DNA of 64,000 nt from Adiantum capillus-veneris (taxonomy: Eukaryota; Streptophyta; Polypodiopsida; Polypodiales; Pteridaceae): contig CM043950.1 in the NCBI GenBank assembly GCA_014529385.2, forward strand, positions 66,358,935 to 66,422,934, read 5' to 3'. The translations under genes and the position numbers were made by a program. Under the pieces are notes generated by a model. That model saw nothing but the letters and a program-made list of their open reading frames with translations. It was not told the DNA's origin and did not search any database. Shown here in pieces: positions 1 through 12,394 of this stretch (position 1 is its first letter; every line of letters starts with the position of its first letter).

Positions 1-14
1 ACCCGTCCCACATT

Positions 15-35
15 TGGCACAGGTGCCGGGGATCG
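15..35 (+). other. Primer binding site of gypsy A (tRNA-Asp-like)
   Basis: TGGCACAGGTGCCGGGGATC lies two bases after the CA that closes the 5' LTR. It matches the tRNA-Asp primer site typical of plant Tat/Athila gypsy elements (TGGCGCCGTTGCCGGGGA) at 15 of 18 positions. This fixes the 5' LTR boundary at base 12 and the element orientation as +. The family assignment is from memory of the consensus, not from a search. Confidence 0.65.
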
Positions 36-599
36 AAAAGACCTAAACTAGGGAAAAACACGAACATTTTGTGAAGTTATTATCCTTTAACTTCCTCTAT
101 GATCTCCTAGGGTAAAAACTTTCTTTTAGAAACCGTATAGCTTAAGATTGTCGTCTTTTGTTGTGTAAAGGTAGCTTGGAAGTAATCATACTTGCTGAGT
201 GCCTTTAGGATTGTAGTATTGTAGAAGTAGACTAGGGTTTTGAGAATGATTGATGAACGAGACAAGTCTTAAGATCAAGGCTCAGAAAACCATAAAAAAC
301 AAGAAAACGAGTGTTTGTGGACACTTTCCACAACCCCATTGCAGTAGAACTTAGGAGTAGGGTAAGTAGAATCTGAGGTGGACTTCAAAACATTGCTCTC
401 TCCAAAAGAAATAATTGTGAGTTGTTATTTGAAGTTGAAGAATTTTAGGTCTACGGCTAGAAATAGCACGAAAAGACTCCAAACCACTCAATCCGACTGG
501 AGAATATGCTTAAAAGTTGTATGAACCAGTGGGTAAGCTTAAGGACACATTGATGTAAAAATTTCAAGAGTTTGCAAAAACTCAAATTATTTACTTTTT

Positions 600-1700
600 C
601 TTGATATTTTAGACCAAATTAAGTTTTGACTTGATTCATAGGCTTAAAATAGCTCATGAAAGACTGTCCATTGAAAAAGTTCAAAAAAGTGTTCATTTTA
701 GGCCTAAACTAAATGATCACGATTATTTACTTTAAGCTCAAAACTGACCAAGGTTGATACCAGTGACTCATTGCATGTGTACAAACAACTTTTGTAAAGG
801 ACCATAGAATTTGGATCACCAAATTGACCAAAAATTGGGTGAAAACTAAAGTTTGTACTGACTACCGGGAACTTGAGTGTAAATTGGGAAAAATTTTGTT
901 CAAACTCAATGAAACCTGATTCATAGGCTTATATTAATGTGATAAACATGTGTACATTTGATCAAAAAGATGAAAAAATTTACCAGTTATAAATAATCGT
1001 GATTATTTACATCTGCCCCATTTTTCAACTTTTTTGACCAAGTTAGCATACCACTAGTTTTACCATGTTATAATAAGTCCCCAAATCAAATTTGGTAAGA
1101 TTTGGATCATTGGATTGGAAATTGTGTCCAAATTTGCAAAGTCAGTCTGCAGATACAAAGCTGATGACCATTTGAAAAAATTGTCCAAACTTGATGAAAC
1201 TTGGCTAGGGAGCTTAAGTTGAGGTTCTTAACAGATTTGTGTCAAGATTGGGACAAAACTTGCAAAAACATAGCTGGAGTAAATAATCGCAATTATTTAC
1301 ATCTGCTACAAAAATTGATAATCTTGCACATTTGAGCATACGACAAGGTCAAGCATATCAAATAGACCACACAAATCAATTTTGGTGAAATTTGGATCAC
1401 AAAAGTGAGACTTAAGCCAGATTCTTAAAAACTGAGTCTGCTGACACGAAACAATTACTAAACTTGAACAAATTTTGTCCAAACTTAGTGAAACTTGTCC
1501 AGGGACCTTAACAGGTTGTATGCTTGGCAAATCAAGCCAAAAAGTGTAAAATTTTGAGAAAAGTAAATAATCACGATTATTTATTGCTGCTACACAGAGA
1601 CACCATTTTTTACTTTTGAACTTGTACAGTAATAGACCAACATAATACAAGGCCACCGAGCAATTTTGGGTTCAATCATATCCAATTGGTATATATTCAC
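600..1700 (+). repeat. Leader repeats of gypsy A, ~285-bp diverged units each with a 20-bp palindrome
   Basis: Four diverged units follow one another in the untranslated leader. Each carries a copy of TAAATAATCGYGATTATTTA or a close variant, at about 710-729, 990-1009, 1280-1299 and 1564-1583, so the period is 280-290 bp. Around each copy the same wording recurs: a variant of GAAACTTG...AGGGACCTTAA upstream and a variant of CATCTGC downstream. Positions 36-600 before the array are AT-rich leader with no ORF or other signal that I recognise. Confidence 0.75.
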
Positions 1701-1810
1701 TCAGTTTTCAGGTTGTAGATTAGTCCTTTGATTTTTTGCAAAAGTGGAATCTGAAAGTCTCAACTGTTGACTCAATTAGCTCGAATTGAAGGGATACACA
1801 TAGACTAGTC

Positions 1811-2114
1811 ACAATAGTTAGCAAAAAACTATACATTCTTTGTGAAAGAATAGCTAACTTGATTAAAATTGATACAGAAATCAGGTTGCAGACAAGGAAT
1901 TGGCAGCTTGACAGAAGTTGCAATCAAGTCAATCCGGCTGTAAGTACTCTATCAAGGGCATCACAATAGTTAGCAAAAAACTATACAGTCTTTGTGAAAG
2001 AATAGCTAACTTGATTAAAATTGATACAAAAATCAGGTTGCAGACAAGGAATTGGCAGCTTGACAGAAGTTGCAATCAAGTCAATCCGGCCGTAAGTACT
2101 CTATCAAGGGCATC
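1811..2114 (+). repeat. 152-bp tandem duplication in the gypsy A leader
   Basis: Two adjacent copies (1811-1962 and 1963-2114) begin with ACAATAGTTAGCAAAAAACT and differ by only a few substitutions, so the duplication is much younger than the surrounding 285-bp repeats. It lies just upstream of the gag start region. A short frame (1918-2208) runs through copy 2 and ends in a segment containing NLRSGRILE, which recalls the LRSG motif seen in some plant gypsy gag proteins. That may be the true N-terminal part of gag. Confidence 0.85.
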
Positions 2115-2276
2115 ACAAGTCTTTATCAACCTTAGATCTGGTCGTATACTAGAAATCAAGGCATATTTGGAGAAACCTCCAGTAGAGTATCCACCAAAGA
2201 AAGTGTGAATTAAGGCAATCCCTTGCGCACTATCCTTGAATAAGTCTCAGACACTTTTTCAGATTCAACATCTAAA

Positions 2277-3551
2277 ATGTCTTCCTACTCGACTCACTCA
2301 GAAACCGGAATGACAATGCGCTATAAGCATATACTCTCTTTTTATAAGACTAATGTTCATGGAGTTCAGGTTTACCTGGATCCTAACGAAGAGTATGCTA
2401 TTCGCATTGATGACCATGGTATTGAGTTCAAAGAAGAAACAGGGCAAACAAACAAGGAAAAATGTACATGGATAGAAACGAAACTCAGTATTTACAAGTT
2501 GAAAACCCTGATGTGATGGACAAGTGGGGGTTAGAAGTAAATACAATAATTCCATATATGGCATCTAAAGAAGGACCACCAACTTTAGAATTCGAGGGAT
2601 ACAATAAAGTTGATTTGAAACCTTTGAAATGGCTTACTACTGATCCTAGGATCTAGGTCTATTGTTGGGAGGATAGAAACGTCAAAAATCTTGTACGGAC
2701 TTCACATGCCAAATCAGGACAACTAACACCCATGAAGATCATCTATATCTTCAAGATTAAAGATAAGGGTTCAACAGATCTAAAAACCTACCTGTTTAGG
2801 GATTGTTATAACAACAACTTTGTTATGATGACTCCTGAGGAGGTGCAACAAACCAAATACCAAGGGTACTCCATAAGGGATTGGATATTGGGCCAAGGAC
2901 CAGAAACTATTCCAAGAGAAGAACTCCATGAGAGATCTTCTGAGAGTAATGTTAAGAAACCAGAAACCACCTCATCACAAAGAAAACCGGGTGACACGAA
3001 AGCCAATCCAGGGCTACATGAGTCACTATTTCCAACAGACTAGTTTGAAGGACTCGGAACGGGACCAACTGCCTGGAGACCGGGAGTTGAACCAAATAGA
3101 CGAGTTAGACCAGCTGATTTTGAAAAATGGGTCAAAAAATACAGTGGATCTAGGGATCCATATGACCACTTAGCAAGCTTTAAGCAAGTGCTAAGAGCAG
3201 AAGCATATTTGATTTCCATACTCAATTCGAGGGGTTTGGAATGACATTAGAAGGAAAAGCATTGACATGGTTCCAAAACATTCCACCAAGGTCACATGGA
3301 CTTAAACACATTAGCTCAAGGATTTGTAGCTACTTGTTCTAAAACGGGGATCAAACACAATACGATAGTGTAAATCTACAGCTTTAAACAGAAACAAGGT
3401 GAGTCTGTTAGGGTTTGTGCAACTCGAATGCAACAATACATTGCAAGATGCATAGAGCTAGAGATACCTGCAGAAGAAAGACTAGTATCCTTGTTTCTAG
3501 AGGGACTGCCAAACAAAGAACTTCATGCTATACTGTATAGCAAGAAGCATA
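2277..3551 (+). pseudogene. gypsy A gag, N-terminal part (interrupted by CACTA element)
   Basis: Coding is spread over at least two frames by frameshifts (2277-2516, 2462-2656, 2732-3043, 3160-3551). The retrotransposon gag domain is visible at 3160-3551: DPYDHLASFKQVLRAEA, then MTLEGKALTWFQNIPP, then a block with GESVRVCATRMQQYIARCIE and LVSLFLEGLPNKELHAIL. This matches the order of the plant gypsy capsid domain. The upstream block (MSSYSTHSETGM...) is unrecognised and probably the matrix-like N-terminus. The frame stops abruptly at the CACTA insertion and resumes at 12600. Confidence 0.7.
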
Positions 3552-3745
3552 CACTACAACATAACCCAAAGTTATCGACGCTTTATATATCGATGCCCGT
3601 GCTTTTCCACGTTCATATCGACATACTTACAGCCCGTCGATATACGCGTCGATATGGGCGTCGATATGCCCGTGGATATACGCGTCGAAAGCTCATTTTT
3701 TCCACGCGTATATCGACCCGTATATCGACGCAGGTATCGACGGAA
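3552..3745 (+). repeat. CACTA left terminal inverted repeat and subterminal motif cluster
   Basis: The terminal repeat CACTACAACA is followed by TTATCGACG and then by many copies of a short motif around CGTCGATATACGCG on both strands, to about 3740. Subterminal repeats of this kind are where the TNPA-type protein binds in En/Spm. The same motif fills the other end. Confidence 0.85.
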
Positions 3746-3864
3746 GTAATTTGGGGGGGGAAAAGCCGAACCCGCGCGAAGGGGCTATTTTGCCCTCAAC
3801 AAGCGCGTTCTCAGATCTTGACCGAAACCTGCTGCAAGGTATTATGGCACTCTTCCCCTCCCTA

Positions 3865-3867
<3 letters not shown>

Positions 3868-3905
<38 letters not shown>

Positions 3906-3940
3906 CACATCGTGTGTGTGTGTGTGTAGGAAAGAGATAG

Positions 3941-3992
<52 letters not shown>

Positions 3993-4099
3993 GTGTGTGT
4001 GTGTGTTTGTGTAGGAGAGAGAGAGAGAGAGACAGAGCGGTGTGTGTGTAGGAAAGAGAAAGAGAGAGAGAGAGCGGTGTGTGTGTGTGTGTGTATGTA

Positions 4100-4155
<56 letters not shown>

Positions 4156-4168
4156 GTGTGTGTGTGTA

Positions 4169-4222
<54 letters not shown>

Positions 4223-4235
4223 GTGTGTGTGTGTA

Positions 4236-4289
<54 letters not shown>

Positions 4290-4304
4290 GTATGTGTGTG
4301 TGTA

Positions 4305-4348
<44 letters not shown>

Positions 4349-4540
4349 GTGTGTGTGCGTGTAGGAAATTAAAGAGAGAGATAGAGAGCGGTGTGTGTGT
4401 GTGTAGGAAAGAGAGAGAGAGGTGTGTGTGTGTGTAGGAAAGAGAGAGAAAGAGAGGTGTGTGCGTGTAGGAAATTAAAGAGAGAGAAAAATGTGCGTAG
4501 GAAATTAAAACTAGAGAGAGAAAGAGAGAGTTATGGTTTG
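3868..4540 (+). repeat. Compound (CT)n / (GT)n-AGGAAA-(GA)n microsatellite array
   Basis: A (CT)n tract at about 3868-3902 is followed by about ten higher-order units, each a (GT)n run, then AGGAAA, then a long (GA)n run, from about 3910 to 4530. Later units degenerate to GTGCGTGTAGGAAATTAAAG. The open frames through it encode only Arg-Glu and Val-Cys repeats and are not genes. Confidence 0.95.
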
Positions 4541-4731
4541 CGTAAAAAATTAAAATTAAAGAAAGAAATGAATGAAATGTTATGTTAACTCTTCAAAAGG
4601 CCAAAGTGACCTATGAAACCAGAAAGTTACAATGTGGTAGATTGATACTAGGTTAGAATAACAAAATGACAAAATAACATATTATGGAATCCTAAACTGC
4701 TGGGTGTGGACTAAGCAGCTAAAACAGCTAG

Positions 4732-6885
4732 CTGAAACCATCCGTAGTTCATTAGGTACTCTTAAAGCAATGTCAATAGCGCGTATGGCAAGCCGTAGGT
4801 CAATGGGTTTGAATTAACGTCAAATACACAAGCCATAGGTCAAATCTGGTTGCGCTTTTCTACGAAAAAACGTAAACGGACTTCGGAAATGGCTTCTATG
4901 CCTTCTGAAACCATCCGAAGACGATTAGGTAGTCTTTAGGCAATTTCAAGAGCGCGTATGGCAAGCCGTAGGTCAAACGGATAGAAGAAACGCCAAATAC
5001 ACAAGCCGTACGTCAAATCCGGTTGCGTTTTTCTACTGAAAAACGCAAACGGACTTCGAAAATGGCTTCTATGCCTTCTGAAACCATCTGTAGACGATTA
5101 GGTAGTCTTTAGGCAATGTCAATAGCGCGTATGGCAAGCCGTAGGTCAATGGGTTTGAATTAGCGTCAAATACACAAGCCGTAGGTCAAATCCGGTTGCA
5201 TTTTTCTACTGAAAAACGCAAACGGACTTCGGAAATGGTTTCTATGCCTTCTGAAACCATCCGTAGACGATTAGGTAGTCTTTAGGCAATTTCAAGAGTG
5301 CTTATGGAAAGCCGTAGGTCAAACGGATCAAAGAAACACCAAATACACAAGCCGTAGGTCAAATTCGGTTGAATTTTCTACGAAAAAACGCAAACGGACT
5401 TCGGAAATGGCTTTTATGCCTTCTGAAACCATCCGTAGACAATTAGGTAGTCTTTAGGCAATGTCAAAAGCGCGTATGTCAAGCCGTAGGTCAAATGGAT
5501 AGAAATAACGCCAAATACACAAGCCGTAGGTCAAATCCGGTTGCATTTTTCTACGGAAAAACGCAAACGGACTTCAGAAATGGCTTTTATGCCTTCTGAA
5601 ACCATTCATAGAGTATTAGGTAGTCTTTAGGCAATGTCAAAAGCGCGTATGGAAAGCCGTAGGTCAAACGGATAGAAGAAACGCCAAATACACAAGCCGT
5701 AGGTCAAATCCGATTGCGTTTTTCTACGGAAAAACACAAACGGACTTCGGAAATGGCTTCTATGCCTTCTGAAACCATCCGTAGACGATTAGGTAGTCTT
5801 TAGGCAATGTCAAGAGCGCGTATGGCAAGCTGTAGGTCAAACGGATAGAAGAAATGCCAAATACACAAGTCGTAGGTTAAATCCGGTTGCGTTTTTCTAC
5901 GAAAAAACGCAAACGGACTTCGAAAATGGCTTCTATGCCTTCTGAAACCATCTGTAGACGATTAGGTAGTCTTTAGGCAATGTCAATAGCGCGTATGGCA
6001 AGCCGTAGGTCAATGGGTTTGAATTAACGTCAAATACACAAGCCGTAGGTCAAATCCGGTTGCGTTTTTCTACGGAAAAACGCAAACAGACTTCGGAAAT
6101 GGCTTCTATGCCTTCTGAAACCATCCGTAGACGATTAGGTAGTCTTTAGGCAATGTCAAAAGCGCGTATGGCAAGCCGTAGGTCAAACGGATCAAAGAAA
6201 CGCCAAATACACAAGCCGTAGGTCAAATTCGGTTGCGTTTTTCTACGAAAAAACGCAAATAGACTTGGAAAATGGCTTCTATGCCTTCTGAAACGATCCG
6301 TAGACGATTAGGTAGTCTTTAGGCAATGTCAAGAGCGCGTATGGCAAGCCATATGTCAAATCTGGTTACGTTTTTCTACGGAAAAACGCAAACGGACTTC
6401 GAAAATGGCTTCTATGCCTTCTAAAACCATCCGTAGATAGTCTTTAGGCAATGTCAAGAGCGCGTATGGCAAGCCGTAGGTCAAACGGATAGAAGAAACG
6501 CCAAATATACAAGTCGTAGGTCAAATCCGGTTGCGTTTTTCTATGAAAAAACACAAACGGGCTTCGAAAATGGCTTCTATGCCTTCTGAAACCATCCATA
6601 GACGATTAGGTAGTCTTTAGGCAATGTCAAGAGCGCGTATGGCAAGCCGTAGGTCAAACGGATAGAAGAAACGCCAAATACACAAGCCGTAGGTCAAATC
6701 CGGTTGCGTTTTTCTACGGAAAAACGCAAACGGACTTCGAAAATGGCTTCTATCCATACCTAAACCATCCGTAGTTCATTAAGTAGTCTTAAAGAAATGT
6801 CAAGAGCGTGTATGGCAAGCCGTAGGTCAATGGGTTTGAATTAACGTCAACTACACAAGCCATAGGTAGCCGTAGGATGTTGAAG
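4732..6885 (+). repeat. Satellite-like array of ~172-bp units with a hairpin in each
   Basis: About 12 tandem copies, most 171-177 bp apart, with two shorter spacings near 6370-6530. Each unit contains GACTTCGGAAATGGCTTC, TCCGTAGACGATTAGGTAG, two internal copies of AAGCCGTAGGTCAA, and an inverted repeat TTGCGTTTTTC-TACG-GAAAAACGCAA. Nothing in it reads as coding. It lies wholly inside the CACTA element between the microsatellite and the transposase, so it moves with the transposon. Confidence 0.93.
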
Positions 6886-7132
6886 AAACTATGGAACTAA
6901 AAGAGGCAAAGGGGTTTTGCCCGCTACATGCATTGCCATGTACACCTGGGAGTGCACGTATGTGTCTACCCATATAGGATTTGACCAATAAAGACGAGAT
7001 TTTGACCCGGTGGTCCTGATCTCTGTACACCTCTTGACCGAGGTGTACGGAGATTGGGCAAAACTAGAGAATGCGAGGTAGTTTACATTGTGAGGAGTAT
7101 ATATATTAAAACAACATTCATAATCATTGTAG

Positions 7133-10100
7133 ATGGCAACGTCATCAACTAACATGGAGGAAAATATTGCATGCTCGTGCACGTTCTGCAAGTATCAAAT
7201 CCTGCGCAAGCGTAGGATATGTAATGAGCATTGCACAAGTATGGAGAGTTTGCTAAACAAACTGTACAGAATCTACGATACGACTCTTACGGAACGGGCA
7301 TTGATTTTCGCGACATAGCACCTACATCTGAGAGAGAGAGAAAAAGGATTATGCGTGAAGGTCCGACCAATATAGAGCCAAGGATGGAAGCAAAAAAGGA
7401 CTTACAGACAGAAGACGACGGCATGGAGGAGATGTTGGATGCCTTCTTCCAGACAAGCGAGGAGAACGCCAACGAAGCAGCACCAGAAGCCGTGCGCCTA
7501 TCTCCTGAAGACATGTTGAGGAAGTTGGCACGCCAACCAATTTATGAAGGCGCCAAAATATCGACGCTTCGTACTTGTCTAGCGTTTTTGAATCTTCAGT
7601 CACTGTACGGGTGGTGAGATGCAAGCCTCACTACTTTGTTTAGGTATGTAATTTATAAAAGGCATTTTTCGATTGCAACGGTGACGTGCTTGGAGAGCTT
7701 TTTAATTTAATGTGGCTTAAACAGATTGTTGCGGGAGCAACTTCTCCCGGCTGGCAATGAAATGCCCCCCTCCAGGCCAGACGCAAAGCAACTATTGACC
7801 TCAGTTGGCTTGGACTACAACAAGATTCATGCATGTCCAAATGATTGCATTCTTTTTCGCAATGAATTCGCAGATTGTTTGTCGTGTCCTAAGTGCGGAG
7901 CAATGCGCTACAAACAAGATGCAGTTGGCGAGACAGTGCCAGCTAAAGTGTTGCGGTATTTCCCTATTATTCCTAGGATAAAAAGCATGTTTCGTTGTGG
8001 TTCCATTGCAAAGTTGATGCGGTGGCATTCTACGAATAGATCAACATTTAGGGTGCCTGTTGATTCAAAGGCCTGGAGGCACATTGAAGATACCTGGCCA
8101 CATTTTAAGAGTGAACCACGCAATTTGCATTTGTGCATGGCAATGGATGGAGTCAATCCATTTGGCTTGAGAAGCTGGTCATGGAGCACTTGGCTTGTGT
8201 GCCTTATCAATTACAACCTCCCGCCGTGGCTTGCCATCAAGAAGGGTCATTTGATATTAAGCTTGATTGTACTTGGTAAGTTCAAGGCAAAAAACATGGA
8301 TGTTTATCTAGCTCCACTAGTTGACGAGCTCCAGGAGTTATGGCATGGGATCGACATAGCAGATGCGGTTGAACCACTAGGACAACAGCATGCAAAGATC
8401 CATGGACTTCTTATGTGGACTATGCATGATTGGCCAGGATACGGAGAAGCTTCTGGTAATGGTTCTTGATTTACAAAATTCTCGCTATTCGCAAGCACTT
8501 TGCCTTGGCCTGATTCATGCTTTAATATATGCAGGGCTAACAACTTCGGGATACAATGCATGTCCAATTTGCGGGCAGTCCTTGGATGTGCGCTATTCTA
8601 CCTCTCTTCGAAAGACAATTTATTAAGGCCACCACCGTTATCTTCCAGATGGCCATCACTTGTGCGAAGGTCAACTTGGTCACATCGAATGTCGTCCTAT
8701 GCATGTACAAGAGTGGCGTCGCCGATGGGAGCAACATACGGGGCAACCTGTTTCAGGAATGAAACGTTTGTCCATTCTCCATACTTTGTCGTACTGGGGT
8801 GATCTACTAATTAACCATTTGCTGGATCCAATGCATATATTCAAGAATGTGGGAGAGCTCCTATGGAAGACAATCATGGGAATGAAAGACAATCGAGCTT
8901 CACGAGATGATTTGCAATCAGTTGGAAAGATGCCAGAGCTGTGGCCTTTCATCAATGCAACTGGTCAAATAAAACTTCCAAGAGTGCCATGGGTATTGCT
9001 AAAAAACGAAGAGCGACAAGTTAAAAGGGTGATTTCAGAGTTCAGGACGCCAACAGGATATATGCGATGTCTCAAGACAGCATTCACCCGTGACGATCAA
9101 CTATTAGGATTGAAATCGCACGACTAGCATAAGTTCTTGCAATTCATTCTTCCAATTGCGATCAAGGGGTGTTTAACGGAGGAAGTGCGGACCTGCATAT
9201 ACAAGATTTCAGAGCTAGTGCGGTGGATCTCTTCTAAGGAGATACAGGAGGAATCTATTGCAGTCGCAAGGGCTAACTCCATTGAAGCAGTTTGCATGAT
9301 TGAGAAGTATCTACCCACGAGCTGTCTAACTATCCAAATGCACTTGCTCATCCATGTAGTAGATGAGGTTGCAGTGGCAGGTACAGTCCACAGCCGTTGG
9401 ATGTTCTTTCTAGAGCGGTTCATGAAAACACTTAAGGGTTTTGTTCGCCAAAAATCGTGTCCAGAGGGGAGCATGGCAGAAGGATGGCTGGTGCAAGAGT
9501 CTCTTGTATTGACGACCGAATTTCTATCCGTTTCTAACCCAGAAATGCCTCACTGTGGAGCGATGAGGAGGATGCAAGACTGGTGGGAGAGGAGCCGCAA
9601 GGGCAAGGGGTGCCGAAGAAAATGGACGACGCCATGCGAGAAAAGATCATGAAGTTCTGTATACTAAATTCAGCGTCGATGCAAAAATGGCTTGAAACGT
9701 ACAAAGAAGAGAAAGAGAGACGCAATAGGGAGCGACACGATTTCAGGCGAAGCCGAACGACTAGAGGTTTACCCTTGCCAGACTATCTCGCTCCTCTACC
9801 TAAATTCCCTACAATGGCATGGTTGGACAAGACAGTGAGAGAAGCTTGACAGATCGGAGAACCCATATCTCTAGAAGAGGAAGAGCTGGCTATTGGATGT
9901 GACTGGAAGTATCATACATACATGGCACTGTGGTCGCATGGAAAGCATTTCAGAACACAACAAATTGACAGCAGAAGAAACACGTTTGACAGTGGGGTAA
10001 TGGTTAGTTTCATGCAAAAGAGCAGGGCTAGTGCCAGAGACACGAATGAGAGCACTAGCAACCTAGATTACCGTGGTCTGGTGTCAGATATCCTGAAAGT

Positions 10101-10617
10101 AAGCTTCAAGCGGTCTGAGATGTTTTTGTTGGATGTGAAGTGGTTCAAAGTGATTACTTTTGGTCGCAATGCAACGGTACGCAAAGATGAAAACAAACTT
10201 GTGCAAATAGATTCTACAAAGGTTTGGACAGATGCGAGCGACACATTTGCTCTCCCCGAACATTGCGAGCAAGTGGTCTTTGTACCGGACCCTCGAGAGC
10301 GACAGTGGTGGTTTGTGGTTCAGGTTGCTCCAAGAAATAAACAAGTATTTGAAGGGCAAGATCTCCTGGAGGAAAGTCAGTCAGACGACGTCCATACTAC
10401 TGTGACATTAGATGAGATGGACGAAGGTATGGCAGAGGAAAACGGCTTCTATGCCAGGGATGACGCAGACGAGCCAGAATTGACACTTGTAGATGAAGAT
10501 GCAATGGATAAAGACAATCTGCCAGAACGAGTTGGGGTAGAGTTATGTTTGCAATTAGAGATAGACGATGAAACAGTGCAAGATCTTATCGATGATACCT
10601 CACTTGTCGAGGCCTAG
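7133..10617 (+). pseudogene. TNP2-type CACTA transposase with DUF4218- and DUF4216-like C-terminal regions, broken
   Basis: Mediates CACTA element transposition. In order: a cysteine-rich N-terminal region, the segment KIHACPNDCILFRNEFADC, the TNP2 core with MAMDGVNPFG and YNLPPWL, the block LDPMHIFKNVGELLWKT, a DUF4218-like region (9137-9540) and a DUF4216-like region (about 9990-10340) ending in an acidic tail. Two small introns fit: 7644-7724 (GTATGT...ACAG) and 8456-8534 (GTAATG...GCAG). Both restore family-like reading across the junction. In-frame stops occur near 7616 and 9125 where Ser and an aromatic residue are expected, another at 9847, and a frameshift lies near 9540. Inactive as it stands. 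Confidence 0.88.
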
Positions 10618-10724
10618 GCCTGTAAGTGTTTGTGTGAAGACGTTGATTTAAAATTAAGCTTAAAGTCAATTTAAACAATTGTGTTCTGACGCTTTATTTT
10701 ACTTTCTTTGTGCAGGACTTTAGT

Positions 10725-11448
10725 ATGGTAGACCAGTTTCCAGATCCCGCTTCTATGAGTGCAGATGCATTCATGGGCTTCGTTACACGGATGACGCCTG
10801 CTCAGATGGCAGAGGTTGCTCAGTACTGGGTAGCCAGAGGCACGGGTACTACGCCTCCGGGCTTCACACCCGAGGGTCCGAAGAGGGTCCATAGATGCTT
10901 CGACCCCTCCTCGCTCACGACCCCCTTCCTACCCAGGCACACCTCTTGACACACCTCTTGGCACACCTTGGGGGGCACACAATCCTAGTGTCTCCAAGCT
11001 CTATACTGTACGGCCAGATGGTTCTGTTGACATGGATAGAGTCGGGACTGAGATGAGACAGCGGATTCGCCAGCTCGCGGAGCTACAATTTTCGACCAGC
11101 CTTCTGACGTCTTGGGATCAACAGGAAAAGGACAAAGTCAATTACATAGTGGAGACCATCCTAAGAGAGTACCGGCCTGCTCCGGGTTCTGACGTTGTTT
11201 CGAGGAGCTGGATCAAGGGTGTTGCATGGGACACCGTGAAACATTGACGAGATGCAGCTCAGAAGGCTTTCAGGATCAGCTCACCGAAGCCTTCGGGCAT
11301 CCCACACGAGATGTGGCTTCAGATCAGGGAGGATGAGCAGACAGCGGCCACGCGGTTCAGACAGCAGCGTGAGGTTGCACAGATACGACAGATGACCAGG
11401 GGGACATCTCATCTTGGCAGCAGAGGCTTCGACACCTTTTCGCTATGA
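10725..11448 (+). pseudogene. Possible TNPA/transposase_24-like second CACTA gene
   Basis: Follows the transposase after a short gap with an intron-like acceptor (TTTGTGCAG at 10706-10714). One frame (10725-10949) begins MVDQFPDPASMSADAFMGF. A second frame (11032-11448, one TGA near 11245) has LREYRPAPGSD, then HEMWLQIREDEQTAATRFRQ and ends near TSHLGSRGF. The final motif and the Trp-containing block resemble the C-terminus of plant Ptta/En/Spm proteins that bind subterminal repeats. Assignment is by position and weak motif likeness. Further exons may exist near 11541-11700 (CGCAG acceptor). Confidence 0.42.
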
Positions 11449-11849
11449 GTTTGTTAGTTTTTAATCCAATCTTAACTATGGCGTTTTTTAAAACGCGATG
11501 AATCATGTATTCTTATTACTCTGATTTTTGTATAAACGCAGAATCTTGTGATGCATCGAGCCCCGACCACGTCAGGAGGAGTCAGATGGATATCGCAAAG
11601 GTATCTATGAAGTATTGAATGATCTTAATGCTTCAAAAGAGCATGTAGACTGGGCGGCCTTACAGTCTCACTGATCGCTTGAGGTGAGACGTTAATATGT
11701 GTGAGTTGATTCAATTAAGTAAGTATATGTAAATACTAATTTTGTGAGTTGTCCTATGTGCAGGTTCTGACGCCTAGTCATCAGTGGCCCGGATTTCATA
11801 TATATGCTTTGTGAGACACAGACACGCTTCTGTGTCTCCTTTTGTGTTG

Positions 11850-12150
11850 ACATATATATATATGGTTATGATTATTGTTTAGACAGTTATTGTTTTCCTT
11901 ATGGTTATGGTTGTTGTCATTGTCATTGTATAGACATGGTTATTTCTCCTATTCTTGTATAGACATAGTTATGGTTCAAGTTTTGTTTATGGTTATGTTT
12001 AACTTTCTGGTTATGCTTATGGTTATTGTTAATTTTGTTTCTGGTTATGATCAAAGTGATTATATTGGTCGGTTATGGTTTTAAGTTATGGTTATAGTTT
12101 TAAGTTATGGTTATGCTTTTAAGTTATGGTTATGGTTCGTTATGGTCATT
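11850..12150 (+). repeat. Low-complexity GGTTAT-rich tract in CACTA 3' region
   Basis: A run of degenerate GGTTAT / GGTTATGGTT words with TTGTCATTG interruptions. It is not the plant telomere repeat TTTAGGG. The open frame through it gives only Leu/Val/Ser-rich sequence. Between 11450 and 11850 there is intergenic CACTA sequence with intron-like signals but no clear gene. Confidence 0.7.
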
Positions 12151-12394
12151 GGCCTTAAATCTCATGTGAGATCCTACATGGATAGCATGTAGGAGGCGTA
12201 TACATGATATATTTTTTTTGAAAATTTTATGTAAAAACGAAGGGAACTCTGCCGAAATTTTTGCAGAGCACGGTTGATTTTGGTGCCGCTCGCTTTCTTG
12301 GGCAGATGGCAGGAAGTCTGGCTGTGGTGCCTTTGTCCATCTTTTCATTGGGCACAGGCCAGGCTACCTGCCCTCTGTCTAATAATTTTTTTTA

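Noticed and set aside
3751-4588. Long Arg-Glu / Val-Cys repeat ORFs
   Set aside because: They are translations of GA/GT microsatellites; no codon bias or conserved domain.
4732-6885. CRISPR-like or gene-family reading of the repeated array
   Set aside because: Units are contiguous, with no unique spacers, and lie in a plant transposon; it is a satellite.
11850-12150. Interstitial telomere repeat
   Set aside because: The word is GGTTAT-like, not TTTAGGG, and degenerate.
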